From the NCBI GenBank assembly GCA_964512485.1, contig CAZEHJ010000100.1, positions 1 to 9,771 of the forward strand: a stretch of DNA of 9,771 nucleotides, read 5' to 3'. The stretch is from CAZEHJ01 sp964512485 (GTDB lineage: Bacteria; Bacteroidota; Rhodothermia; Rhodothermales; UBA10348). Both the position numbers and the translations under genes were made by a program. The notes under the pieces were generated by a model, which was not told the origin of the DNA, made no database searches, and saw only the letters and a list, made by a program, of their open reading frames with translations. This document shows, piece by piece, positions 1 to 6,667 of this stretch. Each line of letters opens with the position of its first letter. The stretch's first letter is position 1.

Positions 1-161
1 ACGATCGAGATCTCCAGATCAGTGGCGCTCAAGCGCAATTTTCCACCATCTTCTTCAAATAGAATGCACTCCAGAATCGGAAGTGTGCTTTTCGATGGTA
101 CGGCGCCGCTGACGGTTTGCAGGGCTTTGAGAAGTTCAACGCTTGAAGCGGCGAATTTCAT
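1..161 (-). CDS. dnaN: DNA polymerase III sliding clamp (beta subunit), N-terminal fragment
   Basis: This is the 5' end of dnaN, cut by the left edge: 53 complete codons plus two bases are visible. Translation from the ATG at 161-159 begins MKFAASSVELLKALQTVSGA and continues through VPSKSTLPILECILFE to LSATDLEISI. This is the usual first strand-helix of the beta clamp and the start of its first clamp domain (the SxSTLPIL and ATDLEI patterns). The clamp is a ring-shaped dimer that tethers the replicative polymerase to DNA and recruits repair and Hda-type regulatory partners. It lies 76 bp downstream of the dnaA stop on the same strand, the classic dnaA-dnaN order, so co-transcription is likely. 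A weak purine-rich stretch (TGGGAAA) lies about 5 bases before the ATG. Identity is firm; nothing can be said of the rest of the gene. Confidence 0.93.
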   Translation of the reverse strand, partial: MKFAASSVELLKALQTVSGAVPSKSTLPILECILFEEDGGKLRLSATDLEISI

Positions 162-202
162 ATCAGTTTCCCAGGATTAGAATGATCCCGCAAGATACCA
201 TT

Positions 203-231
203 TTACTTGGTGTCATTTCTACACCAAGCAA
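203..231 (-). repeat. 11-bp inverted repeat between dnaA and dnaN
   Basis: Arms at 203-213 and 221-231 enclose a 7-base loop. The inner 8 bp (CTTGGTGT at 206-213 and ACACCAAG at 221-228) pair perfectly, and one G-U pair extends the stem to 11 bp in the dnaA-dnaN transcript. Read in the dnaA direction it starts 6 bases after the dnaA stop codon and is followed by A-rich rather than T-rich sequence, so it is not a typical intrinsic terminator. On the plus strand it is followed after three bases by a five-T run. It may be an mRNA stability or attenuation element between the two genes, or a weak terminator on the plus strand. The role is inferred; the pairing is seen directly. Confidence 0.5.
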
Positions 232-237
232 CGGTTT

Positions 238-1803
238 TTACCGGCTTCTCAAATCAATTTTGTTTGAGATCTCTTCAATGATTTCTGCGAACTTTGGATC
301 GGTGTCAATCTGATTCTCAACACTCTGGTTGGCGTGGATGACCGTTGAGTGATCCCGCCCTCCAAAATGGAGGCCGATCGTTTTGAGTGAATGCTGAGTC
401 AGCTTCTTGCAGAAATACATAGCCACCTGACGAGCCTGAACTACTTCACGCTTGCGGGTCTTCGCGCGGACGAGGTCTTCTTCAATCCCAAAATACTCGC
501 AGACGAGCCGCTGAATCTGATCAATCGTCAGCGTGACCCGCGAGTCGGTAATGAGGTCGCGAAGAACGTCTTTCGCCAGCGAGAGGTCGATTTCCCTCTT
601 ATGCAGCGTTCCGTGTGCCAGTAGACGGATAAGCGCACCTTCAAGCTCGCGGATATTGGATTTGATATTGTGGGCTACAAACTCAAAAATATCGTCGCTG
701 ATGTCGATTCCGTCTTCAATGGCTTTGCGCTTCAGGATCGCCATTCTTGTTTCGAAATCAGGCGGTTGAAGGTCAGCTGAGAGTCCCCATTGGAACCTGG
801 AAAGCAGACGTTCTTCGATGCCCTTGATGTCCCGAGGTGGCCTGTCGGCGGAGAGGATGATCTGCTTTCCGCTCTGGTGGAGGGCGTTGAAAATGTGGAA
901 GAACTCTTCCTGCGTCTTCTCTTTTCCGCTGAAGAACTGAACGTCATCGATGACCAGCAGGTCGATGTGTCTATAAAACAGTGAGAAATCGCTGACGCGG
1001 TTGTTCTGAATGGACTGCACAAACTCATTCGTAAACTGCTCACTCGAGACGTAGAGAACCGTGGCATCGGGCCTGTTGGCGTGGAGGTAATTTCCAATCG
1101 CCTGGATCAGGTGCGTTTTTCCGAGTCCAACTCCGCCATAAAGAAGGAATGGATTGAAGCTCGTTCCGCCCGGTTGCTGCGCGATGGCCAGCGAGGCGCT
1201 ACGCGCGAGACGGTTGCAGTCACCCTCGATGAATCGATCAAACGTGTAGTTGGGATTCAGATGAGATTCGACTTGAAGCTTCTGGATCCCTGGAATAACG
1301 AATGGATTGCCGATCGAGCTGCTGGCCGAAGACGGAGTTCCTGCCGGACTGCCGAAACCGGATGGACTGACGGGTGCGTGAGGCATTCCATACCCGGTTG
1401 GAGGGGAGGAAGGAACACCACCTACATTGCCCTCGCGTGTGTCTCGGCCGACCGCCTGAACAGGTTGCGGCTCGTTGGCAGGTTGTCTTGCCGGCAATTG
1501 CATGACCGTGCCATCAAAGCCCGACTCCTGATCATCTTTCTCGATCACGATGTCGTAGAAAAGTCGACCATTGGCTCCGAGCACCTTTGTAATGGTCTTC
1601 CTCAACAGCCCGAAATAATGCTCTTCCAGCCACTCGAAATAGAATCGGCTCGGGAGCTGAATGGTCAATTTCTGGAGCGAGCCCTCGTCCTCGAGCCGCA
1701 GAGCTTTCAGGGGAGAGAACCATGTCCTGAAACTCTGCCTGCTGACATTGTCCCGAATAATTTCGAGGCATTCTGTCCAGACTGTTTCAGCAGATTTCTC
1801 CAT
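238..1803 (-). CDS. dnaA: Chromosomal replication initiator protein DnaA
   Basis: DnaA is the AAA+ ATPase that binds DnaA boxes at oriC, melts the origin and loads the replicative helicase. Numbering from the ATG at 1803 (521 aa), domain I (about 1-88) starts with ETVWTECLEII and ...SFRTWF. Domain II (about 90-165) is a Pro/Ser/Gly-rich, low-complexity linker. Domain III starts near LNPNYTFDRF (about 182) and carries Walker A GGVGLGKTH (223-231), Walker B LLVIDDVQF (282-290), sensor I around ILSADRPP (316-323), the box VII arginine in RLLSRF (R336) and sensor II SNIRELEGAL (382-391). Domain IV carries the DnaA-box recognition signature GGRDHSTVIHA (481-491). All expected residues are present. 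A GTG two codons upstream (1809) is an alternative start; neither has a clear Shine-Dalgarno. Upstream lies the candidate oriC, which probably also holds an autoregulated dnaA promoter. Confidence 0.97.
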   Translation of the reverse strand: MEKSAETVWTECLEIIRDNVSRQSFRTWFSPLKALRLEDEGSLQKLTIQLPSRFYFEWLEEHYFGLLRKTITKVLGANGRLFYDIVIEKDDQESGFDGTVMQLPARQPANEPQPVQAVGRDTREGNVGGVPSSPPTGYGMPHAPVSPSGFGSPAGTPSSASSSIGNPFVIPGIQKLQVESHLNPNYTFDRFIEGDCNRLARSASLAIAQQPGGTSFNPFLLYGGVGLGKTHLIQAIGNYLHANRPDATVLYVSSEQFTNEFVQSIQNNRVSDFSLFYRHIDLLVIDDVQFFSGKEKTQEEFFHIFNALHQSGKQIILSADRPPRDIKGIEERLLSRFQWGLSADLQPPDFETRMAILKRKAIEDGIDISDDIFEFVAHNIKSNIRELEGALIRLLAHGTLHKREIDLSLAKDVLRDLITDSRVTLTIDQIQRLVCEYFGIEEDLVRAKTRKREVVQARQVAMYFCKKLTQHSLKTIGLHFGGRDHSTVIHANQSVENQIDTDPKFAEIIEEISNKIDLRSR

Positions 1804-1965
1804 TCTCACTCGACACTCAATCTTACGTGGTGGTGCGCAGCGCGCCCCGAATCATCAATTCTGTTATCGGACGCTGCCAACATTGTCGAACGCGTCTGTG
1901 ACAAAGCCAGGATTTTTGTTCACTTGCCTGCCGAAAAGCGTGGTTTCGAGTCTTTTAGGACCCGG

Positions 1966-1974
1966 TTATTCACG
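1966..1974 (+). promoter_or_regulatory. Putative DnaA box TTATTCACG
   Basis: This 9-mer matches TTATNCACA at eight of nine positions (last base G for A). It lies about 160 bp upstream of the dnaA start, with a weaker box-like TTCTCAACA two bases downstream at 1977-1985. The closeness to dnaA fits either origin binding or DnaA autoregulation. Confidence 0.45.
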
Positions 1975-2083
1975 CGTTCTCAACAATGTTAGCCGGAAGA
2001 GTACAGAAGACTGATGAACGCAAACTCAGCTTTCAAAAACGGAGGTCGAGATCAGCAAGAATTGGTCGTTTCTGGTTAACAGT

Positions 2084-2092
2084 TTATAAACA
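2084..2092 (+). promoter_or_regulatory. Putative DnaA box TTATAAACA in AT-rich dyad
   Basis: This site matches TTATNCACA except for A at position 6. It overlaps the 10-bp perfect palindrome GTTTATAAAC (2082-2091) and sits in the most AT-rich stretch of this part of the gap, next to GTTAAC. It could be a DnaA site or part of a duplex unwinding element. The palindrome also resembles a -10 TATAAA on the minus strand, but no good -35 is seen 17 bp upstream. Confidence 0.4.
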
Positions 2093-2219
2093 AAGAGCTT
2101 ATCGTGTCCTGGATCGTTCGATGAGCAGTGAAGATCACAAAGGCTCTGACGCCATTGTGGCGAAGCAGAGCCCCAGACTCCTCCGAATTGGAGAAATGCA
2201 CATGTTGTCAACACTTTTC

Positions 2220-2235
2220 GAGCCGATTCAGGCTC
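2220..2235. repeat. Small inverted repeat GAGCC-6-GGCTC
   Basis: A perfect 5-bp stem (GAGCC at 2220-2224, GGCTC at 2231-2235) encloses a 6-base loop. It lies 6 bp to the right of the box-like TTGTCAACA at 2205-2213. There is no T-run on either side, so it does not look like a terminator. Significance is uncertain at this stem length. Confidence 0.25.
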
Positions 2236-2394
2236 AATGAGTCATCAGATTCGGGGATCAGTCAATAATGGAAATAAATATCCGATCCAGTGGGAGAATC
2301 TCACGTCTCATTTTTCGTCCATCTCGCCGCAAATCTGCAGAGTTTCTACCGGGTTGCAGAGGTCTCGGACCGGCCATCAACACCGAAACCGGAA

Positions 2395-2403
2395 TGTTGA
2401 TAA
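2395..2403 (-). promoter_or_regulatory. Putative DnaA box TTATCAACA
   Basis: Read on the minus strand this is TTATCAACA, one base from the TTATCCACA consensus (A for C at position 6). It is the best-matching box in the right half of the gap and faces opposite to the boxes at 1966 and 2084. A weaker CCATCAACA lies at 2374-2382 on the plus strand. Confidence 0.45.
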
Positions 2404-2451
2404 CCACCCTCGATTCTAACGACTGAGCCGTGAAAGTTCAAGCGAAGCGAG

Positions 2452-2679
2452 ATGGATTTCACAGAACTTGTTCAACTTCCCTGTTTTTTGCCTCCTGAAT
2501 TCGTCAAACTTCACACGCTTTTCGGCATTCTTCCGGGGGCAGAAGCTTTGCTAAAAGACTTGATGTCGCCGTATCTTAGCCCTTCTGTGTCCGACCGGCT
2601 TCGGAACGCATACTGCAGAGACCGCATCGCCGAGAGTATCGGTGATTCATTCATTGCTCGATCGTTCGGGAAGGATTGA
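2452..2679 (+). CDS. Possible small protein upstream of yceD (unrecognised, 75 aa)
   Basis: An open frame of 75 codons begins at the ATG at 2452 and ends with TGA at 2677-2679, whose last base is the A of the yceD ATG (TGATG). Such an overlap is typical of translationally coupled genes. The product starts MDFTELVQLPCFLPPEF and has a hydrophobic-leucine N-terminal half, two cysteines and a mixed-charge C-terminal half. I see no signal peptide, transmembrane segment or known motif. Codon choice resembles that of the neighbouring genes. Against it: there is no clear Shine-Dalgarno, I recognise no family, and it lies at the edge of the putative origin. It may instead be leader sequence of the yceD transcript. 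Coding status is unsure. Confidence 0.35.
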   Translation: MDFTELVQLPCFLPPEFVKLHTLFGILPGAEALLKDLMSPYLSPSVSDRLRNAYCRDRIAESIGDSFIARSFGKD

Positions 2680-3179
2680 TGTTCAAGATTGATATCAGAT
2701 CATTGAAAGCAGGAGTCCACGAGTTGGAACTCTCGCCTGACCCGGAAGAACTTGACATCGATGGTACTCGCTTTTCGAATATTCGAGCGGCGGTGCGAAT
2801 CGATGTCAACGGCAAGAGACTCTACGTGAGGATGTCAGCTTCGGCGACAGCCTTGCTGGTATGCGATCGAACAGCGGTCGACTTTGATCATCCGGTCAAA
2901 GGAAATTATTCGGTGGTATTTTTACCGCCGAACGAGATTGATCCGGAAAACGAGGACGAGGACCTGCGCCCACTCAAAGTGGACCAACAGGAAATTGATC
3001 TCACAAACATAGTAAGGGATACCCTGCTGCTCGCAGTGCCGATCCGAAAGATCGCGCCGGGAGCAAAGGACCTGGACATTCCCACCTCGTTCGGGGAGGC
3101 GACAGAATCGGATATTGATCCGAGATGGAGCGCCCTGACGAAGCTCCGTTCAGAGTCTGAAGGGGAAACCGAACAATAA
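2679..3179 (+). CDS. yceD: DUF177 / YceD family protein
   Basis: This 166-aa protein belongs to the DUF177 (YceD) family, which is nearly always encoded beside rpmF and is linked in some bacteria to 23S rRNA/ribosome assembly; the biochemical role is not settled. Family marks seen are the central Cys segment ALLVCDRTAVDF (about 59-70), the acidic stretch DPENEDEDLRP, the ...DLTNIVRDTLLLAVPIRK helix-strand segment (about 108-125) and the near-terminal DPRWSALTKL motif (about 147-156). Many relatives have CxxC in the central segment; here only the first Cys is present (CDRT). The start is taken at ATG 2679 rather than the TTG one codon upstream (2676), giving MFKIDIRSL. It follows the possible small ORF with a 1-base overlap, and rpmF starts 27 bp downstream, so the two are almost certainly co-transcribed. 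Confidence 0.88.
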   Translation: MFKIDIRSLKAGVHELELSPDPEELDIDGTRFSNIRAAVRIDVNGKRLYVRMSASATALLVCDRTAVDFDHPVKGNYSVVFLPPNEIDPENEDEDLRPLKVDQQEIDLTNIVRDTLLLAVPIRKIAPGAKDLDIPTSFGEATESDIDPRWSALTKLRSESEGETEQ

Positions 3180-3186
3180 AAACCAG

Positions 3187-3198
3187 CTGAAGCTTCAG
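3187..3198. repeat. 12-bp perfect palindrome upstream of rpmF
   Basis: CTGAAGCTTCAG is self-complementary over 12 bp. It lies between the yceD stop and the rpmF ATG and ends 8 bases before that ATG, so it overlaps where a ribosome binding site would sit. In RNA it could form at most a 4-bp stem with a 4-base loop. It may be chance or a weak control of rpmF translation. Confidence 0.3.
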
Positions 3199-3206
3199 GT
3201 TGCATT

Positions 3207-3398
3207 ATGGCTAACCCAAGACGAAAGAATTCCAAAGCGCGTACAAGAAAGCGCCGTTCAACGTACTACAATCGTTTGAGCGCGCCTACCACAATGGAAT
3301 GCCCAAATTGCAGTGAGACAAAACTGCTTCATCGCGCCTGCCCGAACTGTGGTCACTACCGTGGTCGTTCAGTTGTAGAGCGCGAAAACGCGGGATAA
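3207..3398 (+). CDS. rpmF: 50S ribosomal protein L32 (bL32), zinc-ribbon form
   Basis: This 63-aa basic protein is bL32 of the large ribosomal subunit. It opens with the family signature MANPRRKNSKARTRKRRS. A four-cysteine zinc ribbon follows: CPNC at 32-35 and CPNC at 45-48, then GHYRGR. The intact C4 set marks it as the zinc-binding (C+) form rather than the zinc-free paralogue used under zinc limitation in some bacteria. The length is normal. The start ATG has a modest AGG about 7 bases upstream. It sits between yceD and plsX as in most bacteria, coupling a ribosomal protein to lipid genes. A 188-bp spacer follows before plsX. Confidence 0.96.
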   Translation: MANPRRKNSKARTRKRRSTYYNRLSAPTTMECPNCSETKLLHRACPNCGHYRGRSVVERENAG

Positions 3399-3586
3399 TC
3401 AAACGCCGGTTAATCTCGAGATGCGATGCACTGAAACGTGCCACTCGGGTGGATCGGCGATTGAATTTATCCAAAGTCGCATTTTGCCAGGATGGCATTC
3501 TGCGAAGATCGCGTTCTTGCGATTCAGCCCCTCGACCCAGTCGATCAAGGTTGGGACATTCCCAGTAACTAGCTCCCCGAGGCCTC
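3399..3586 (+). other. rpmF-plsX spacer (no gene seen)
   Basis: This 188-bp gap is long for the cluster. It contains two short hairpins: CCAC-TCGG-GTGG at 3441-3452 and TGCCA-GGA-TGGCA at 3485-3497. Neither is followed by a T-run, so no intrinsic terminator is supported. A short open frame from 3421 runs into plsX in another frame and does not look like a protein. An internal promoter for the lipid genes could lie here, but I see no clear hexamers. GAGG at 3579-3582 is a plausible ribosome binding site for plsX. Confidence 0.4.
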
Positions 3587-4588
3587 ATGCCCACACGAAT
3601 TGCCGTTGACGCAATGGGTGGTGACAATGCTCCCGACGTCGTCGTGGAAGGGGTTGCTCTTGCTTTGAACGAACGCACAGGCGAGCTGGCAGTCATTCTG
3701 ACAGGGCCGGAAGATCGTATTTTGCCACTCGTAGGCGAGCTGGATCCGGATGTCCAGGCAGCCATCACAATTGTCGACGCCCCGGATATCATCACAATGG
3801 ATGAATCCCCGTCGACAGCGCTCAAGACCAAGCAACGTTCCTCAATACACATTGGTATGGGAATGTGCAAGGCGGGCCAGGCGGACGGTTTCGTTTCGGC
3901 AGGAAATACCGGAGCTGTGATGGCCGGAGCTCTGTTCATCGTTGGTCGCCTACCGGGAGTTTCAAGACCCTCGGTAATTGGATATTTCCCGACGCTCAAA
4001 GGCGTGGCTATCGTTCTCGATGTTGGCACCAACGTAGGTTGCAAACCTGAGCACCTCGTCCAGTTCGCCCGAATGGGAAGCGTATATGCTGAACGGGTTC
4101 TTGGAGCGGCCAACGCATCGGTTGGTCTTCTCAATGTCGGTGAAGAGCCGGGCAAAGGAGACGAACTGGCCAAGAGCGCTTATGAAGCTTTGACTGCCGC
4201 CGACGGTATCAATTTCGTTGGTAATATTGAAGGACGCGACATCATGAATCATGCAGCAGATGTAATTGTCTGCGACGGATTCGTTGGAAATATCCTTCTC
4301 AAATTTGGAGAGAGTGTATCTACCGTCCTTCCGAAAATGATCGGTGCGGAGATGATGCGATTGCAGATGCAGCCTCAGGAACAGGCGGCAGTTGCAAAGG
4401 CTCTCGCCGGCGTGAAGGCACGTTTTGACTACAAAGAATTCGGTGGCGCTCCGCTACTCGGTGTCGATGGAACGGTCTTCATCGGACATGGAGGATCGGA
4501 CGGATATGCCATCAAGAATCTGATTCTGGCTGCTGACAAAATGATTCGCGAGCGTGTGTCAGAGACCATTGCAGAGGCTCTTCAGTAA
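3587..4588 (+). CDS. plsX: Phosphate acyltransferase PlsX
   Basis: PlsX converts acyl-ACP and phosphate into acyl-phosphate, the acyl donor for PlsY in the first step of phosphatidic acid synthesis. It works at the inner face of the membrane. The 333-aa product has the usual length and motifs: DAMGGD (8-13), SAGNTGA (104-110), DVGTNV (145-150), NVGEEPGKG (183-191), NIEGRD (213-218), DGFVGN (230-235) and GGAPLLGV (286-293). The start ATG gives MPTRIAVDAMGGD, with GAGG four bases upstream. The gene lies between rpmF and fabH as in most bacteria that have the cluster. Nothing is truncated or missing. Confidence 0.97.
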   Translation: MPTRIAVDAMGGDNAPDVVVEGVALALNERTGELAVILTGPEDRILPLVGELDPDVQAAITIVDAPDIITMDESPSTALKTKQRSSIHIGMGMCKAGQADGFVSAGNTGAVMAGALFIVGRLPGVSRPSVIGYFPTLKGVAIVLDVGTNVGCKPEHLVQFARMGSVYAERVLGAANASVGLLNVGEEPGKGDELAKSAYEALTAADGINFVGNIEGRDIMNHAADVIVCDGFVGNILLKFGESVSTVLPKMIGAEMMRLQMQPQEQAAVAKALAGVKARFDYKEFGGAPLLGVDGTVFIGHGGSDGYAIKNLILAADKMIRERVSETIAEALQ

Positions 4589-4681
4589 TGGAGCGCTTCC
4601 GTGGAAATCGAGTCCTGGGTCATTTCGCAATCACCCCTCTCATCGCTCCAACCAACGTGGTAGTATCACCTGAATAACGAT

Positions 4682-5692
4682 ATGGAAAACGTACGAGCAG
4701 CCATCACGGCTGTTGGACACTTCCTCCCGGAAGACAAGATGACCAATGCCGATCTGGAGAAGTTGGTCGACACGTCTGACGAGTGGATTCAGACCAGAAC
4801 GGGTATCAAGGAGCGAAGGATTCTGAAAGATCCTGACAAGGCGACCTCTTATATGGCCACAGAAGCGGCCAAAGAAATCCTTCGCAAAAGCGGTGTTTCT
4901 CCGGAGGAAATAGAACTCGTAATTATCGCAACGGTAACGCCGGATATGTTTTTCCCGGCGACAGCCTGTATGGTCGCCGCCAACATAGGGGCAACCAATG
5001 CGTGGGCCTTCGATGTGTCTGCCGCTTGCTCGGGCTTTCTATTCGCGCTGTCCACCGGCGCTCGATTCATCGAATCCGGAAAGCACAAAAAGGTATTGGT
5101 GATCGGAGCAGACAAGATGAGCAGCATCGTCGATTACTCAGATCGGACGACCTGTATTCTATTTGGGGACGGAGCAGCCGGGGTTCTTCTCGAGCCGGAC
5201 ACGAGCGGTCACGGAATTCTTGACTCGATCGAGCATTCAGACGGATCACAGTGGTCGGCACTTTGCATGTTGGGTGGCGGAAGCCTGAACCCGTCTTCAG
5301 CCGAGACAATCGCCAATGGATGGCACTACCTGCATCAGGAAGGCCAACCGGTATTCAAGAGCGCCGTCAAAGGCATGGCAGACGTAGCCGCAGAGATCAT
5401 GGAGCAGAACGGTCTGACTGCTGACGATGTGCGGTATCTGGTGCCCCATCAGGCAAATCTTCGCATCATTGATGCCACAGCCAGGAGAATGGGTGTCACG
5501 ATGGACAAGGTCATGCTCAACATCGAGCGTTACGGGAACACGACGGCCGCTACCATCCCGCTCTGCCTTGCCGATTGGGAATCTGAATTGAAAAAAGGTG
5601 ACAATCTCGTTTTGGCGGCGTTTGGAGGCGGGTTCACGTGGGGGTCAGCCTACGTGAAATGGGCCTACGATTCCGCGCCATCAGAGGCGTAA
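4682..5692 (+). CDS. fabH: Beta-ketoacyl-ACP synthase III (FabH)
   Basis: FabH condenses an acyl-CoA primer with malonyl-ACP to start each round of type II fatty acid synthesis; primer choice sets straight or branched chains. The 336-aa protein has the full catalytic triad: Cys116 in DVSAACSGF, His256 in VPHQANLRI and Asn286 in ERYGNTTAA. The C-terminal FGGGFTWGS motif (about 314-322) is present, as is the N-terminal DEWIQTRTGIKERR. It lies 93 bp after plsX and 19 bp before fabD. No strong Shine-Dalgarno is visible before the ATG. Primer specificity (acetyl-CoA or branched) cannot be told from the motifs. Confidence 0.97.
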   Translation: MENVRAAITAVGHFLPEDKMTNADLEKLVDTSDEWIQTRTGIKERRILKDPDKATSYMATEAAKEILRKSGVSPEEIELVIIATVTPDMFFPATACMVAANIGATNAWAFDVSAACSGFLFALSTGARFIESGKHKKVLVIGADKMSSIVDYSDRTTCILFGDGAAGVLLEPDTSGHGILDSIEHSDGSQWSALCMLGGGSLNPSSAETIANGWHYLHQEGQPVFKSAVKGMADVAAEIMEQNGLTADDVRYLVPHQANLRIIDATARRMGVTMDKVMLNIERYGNTTAATIPLCLADWESELKKGDNLVLAAFGGGFTWGSAYVKWAYDSAPSEA

Positions 5693-5698
5693 ACACCG

Positions 5699-5704
5699 AA
5701 GGAG
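5699..5704 (+). promoter_or_regulatory. Strong ribosome binding site for fabD
   Basis: AAGGAG lies 7 bases before the ATG at 5712. This is the best Shine-Dalgarno match among the starts in the window and decides in favour of ATG 5712 over the TTG at 5709. Confidence 0.7.
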
Positions 5705-5711
5705 ATTTTTG

Positions 5712-6656
5712 ATGTCAAAAACAGCTTTCCTCTTTCCTGGCCAGGGATCACAATATGTGGGTATGGCCTTCGATCTGTTCGACAACAATCCTGCGGCCAG
5801 AGAACTGTTAATTCAGGCCGACGAGATTCTCGGCTTTGCGCTCTCGGACATGATGTTTGGATCTGGAAATCGCGATTCCGCAGATGTAGATAAAGCGCGT
5901 CTGAAACAGACTCAGTACACCCAGCCTGCCTTGTTTGCTCATTCTATGGCTGTTCTTGCTGCGGCTGACGGGAGACTTGGCACACCTGACATGGTCGCGG
6001 GTCACAGCCTCGGTGAATACAGTGCCCTCGCGGCTGCCGGAGCCCTTTCGTTCGAAGACGGACTGCGCATCGTTCGCCTTCGCGGGGAGTTGATGTCCAA
6101 AGCGGGTGATGTCCGCCCGGGTACGATGGCCGCAATTCTGGGAATGGAAGATGCCGATGTTGAACAGCTATGTGCCGATGCTTCCGCGGAAGGAATCGTG
6201 CAGCCAGCCAATTTCAATTCGCCCGGACAAATTGTAATCTCAGGAGATGTGGAAGCCGTGACACGGGCTGTCGAATTAGCACCAGAACGAGGGGCGCGGC
6301 GAGCCCTTCCGCTTCCCGTCTCGGGAGCATTTCACTCGCCACTGATGGAGTTTGCCGCGGAGGGCCTCGCAGAAGGGCTCGCCGCGCTGACCATCAAAGA
6401 ACCTGTGTGCCCGGTATATCTGAACGTCACGGCGGCGCCTTCGCAGAACCCGGATGAGATCCGCCAGCGACTTGTGGATCAGCTGACAGCGCCCGTGAAA
6501 TGGGCACAGTCTCTCAAGACTATGGAACAGGACGGAGCATCGAGCTTCGTCGAAATCGGCGCGGGAAAGGTCCTGAGTGGTCTCGTTAAGAGGACTCTGG
6601 GAAGAGAATTAAAAACGGCTTCGATCTCGAGCGTGGCCGATATTGAATCAAACTGA
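5712..6656 (+). CDS. fabD: Malonyl-CoA:ACP transacylase FabD
   Basis: FabD moves the malonyl group from malonyl-CoA to the ACP phosphopantetheine, supplying the extender for FabH and FabF. The 314-aa product begins MSKTAFLFPGQGSQYVGM. It has the nucleophile elbow GHSLGEYSAL with Ser99, Arg124 in VRLRGELM that binds the malonyl carboxylate, and the active-site His208 in VSGAFHSPLM. PGQIVISG (171-178) and GAGKVLSGL (283-291) are also typical. The length is normal. The start follows a clear AAGGAG. The stop is 11 bp before fabG, so the two are tightly coupled. Confidence 0.97.
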   Translation: MSKTAFLFPGQGSQYVGMAFDLFDNNPAARELLIQADEILGFALSDMMFGSGNRDSADVDKARLKQTQYTQPALFAHSMAVLAAADGRLGTPDMVAGHSLGEYSALAAAGALSFEDGLRIVRLRGELMSKAGDVRPGTMAAILGMEDADVEQLCADASAEGIVQPANFNSPGQIVISGDVEAVTRAVELAPERGARRALPLPVSGAFHSPLMEFAAEGLAEGLAALTIKEPVCPVYLNVTAAPSQNPDEIRQRLVDQLTAPVKWAQSLKTMEQDGASSFVEIGAGKVLSGLVKRTLGRELKTASISSVADIESN

Positions 6657-6667
6657 AACACGTATTC

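Larger units (their letters stand above)
1810..2451. other. Candidate chromosomal origin (oriC) and dnaA upstream region
   Basis: About 640 bp without a convincing gene lie between leftward dnaA and the rightward rpmF-fab cluster. Near-matches to the DnaA box TTATNCACA are seen: TTATTCACG (1966-1974), TTATAAACA (2084-2092) and TTATCAACA on the minus strand (2403-2395). Weaker ones are TTCTCAACA (1977-1985), TTGTCAACA (2205-2213) and CCATCAACA (2374-2382). Several share an A in place of C at position 6. Short dyads include GTTTATAAAC (2082-2091) and TGTTG-T-CAACA (2203-2213). AT-rich patches at about 2066-2098 and 2262-2282 could be the unwinding element. Oriented genes leave the region in both directions, as expected for leading-strand bias at an origin. 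Placement is inferred from dnaA linkage and boxes; no perfect consensus box exists here and no firm promoter hexamers for dnaA were found. Confidence 0.55.

Noticed and set aside
1081..1992. 303-codon open frame on the plus strand opposite dnaA
   Set aside because: It is fully antisense to the conserved dnaA coding sequence for most of its length; composition (many Arg, Ser and Cys) is that of a shadow frame, and no domain is recognisable.
1849..2417. Apparent excess of GANTC sites (about eight) in the dnaA-yceD gap, suggesting a methylation-controlled origin
   Set aside because: The motif is also frequent in the surrounding coding sequence, no methylase is visible, and CcrM control is known mainly in alphaproteobacteria. 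Without a genome-wide count this is not supportable.
2237..2419. 60-codon frame in the putative origin region
   Set aside because: No ribosome binding site, no recognisable features and biased Arg/His/Asn/Ser composition; more likely non-coding.
3286..4173. 295-codon open frame on the minus strand opposite rpmF and plsX
   Set aside because: It overlaps two strongly conserved genes on the other strand and has low-complexity Ser/Arg/Pro/Ala composition typical of antisense shadows.
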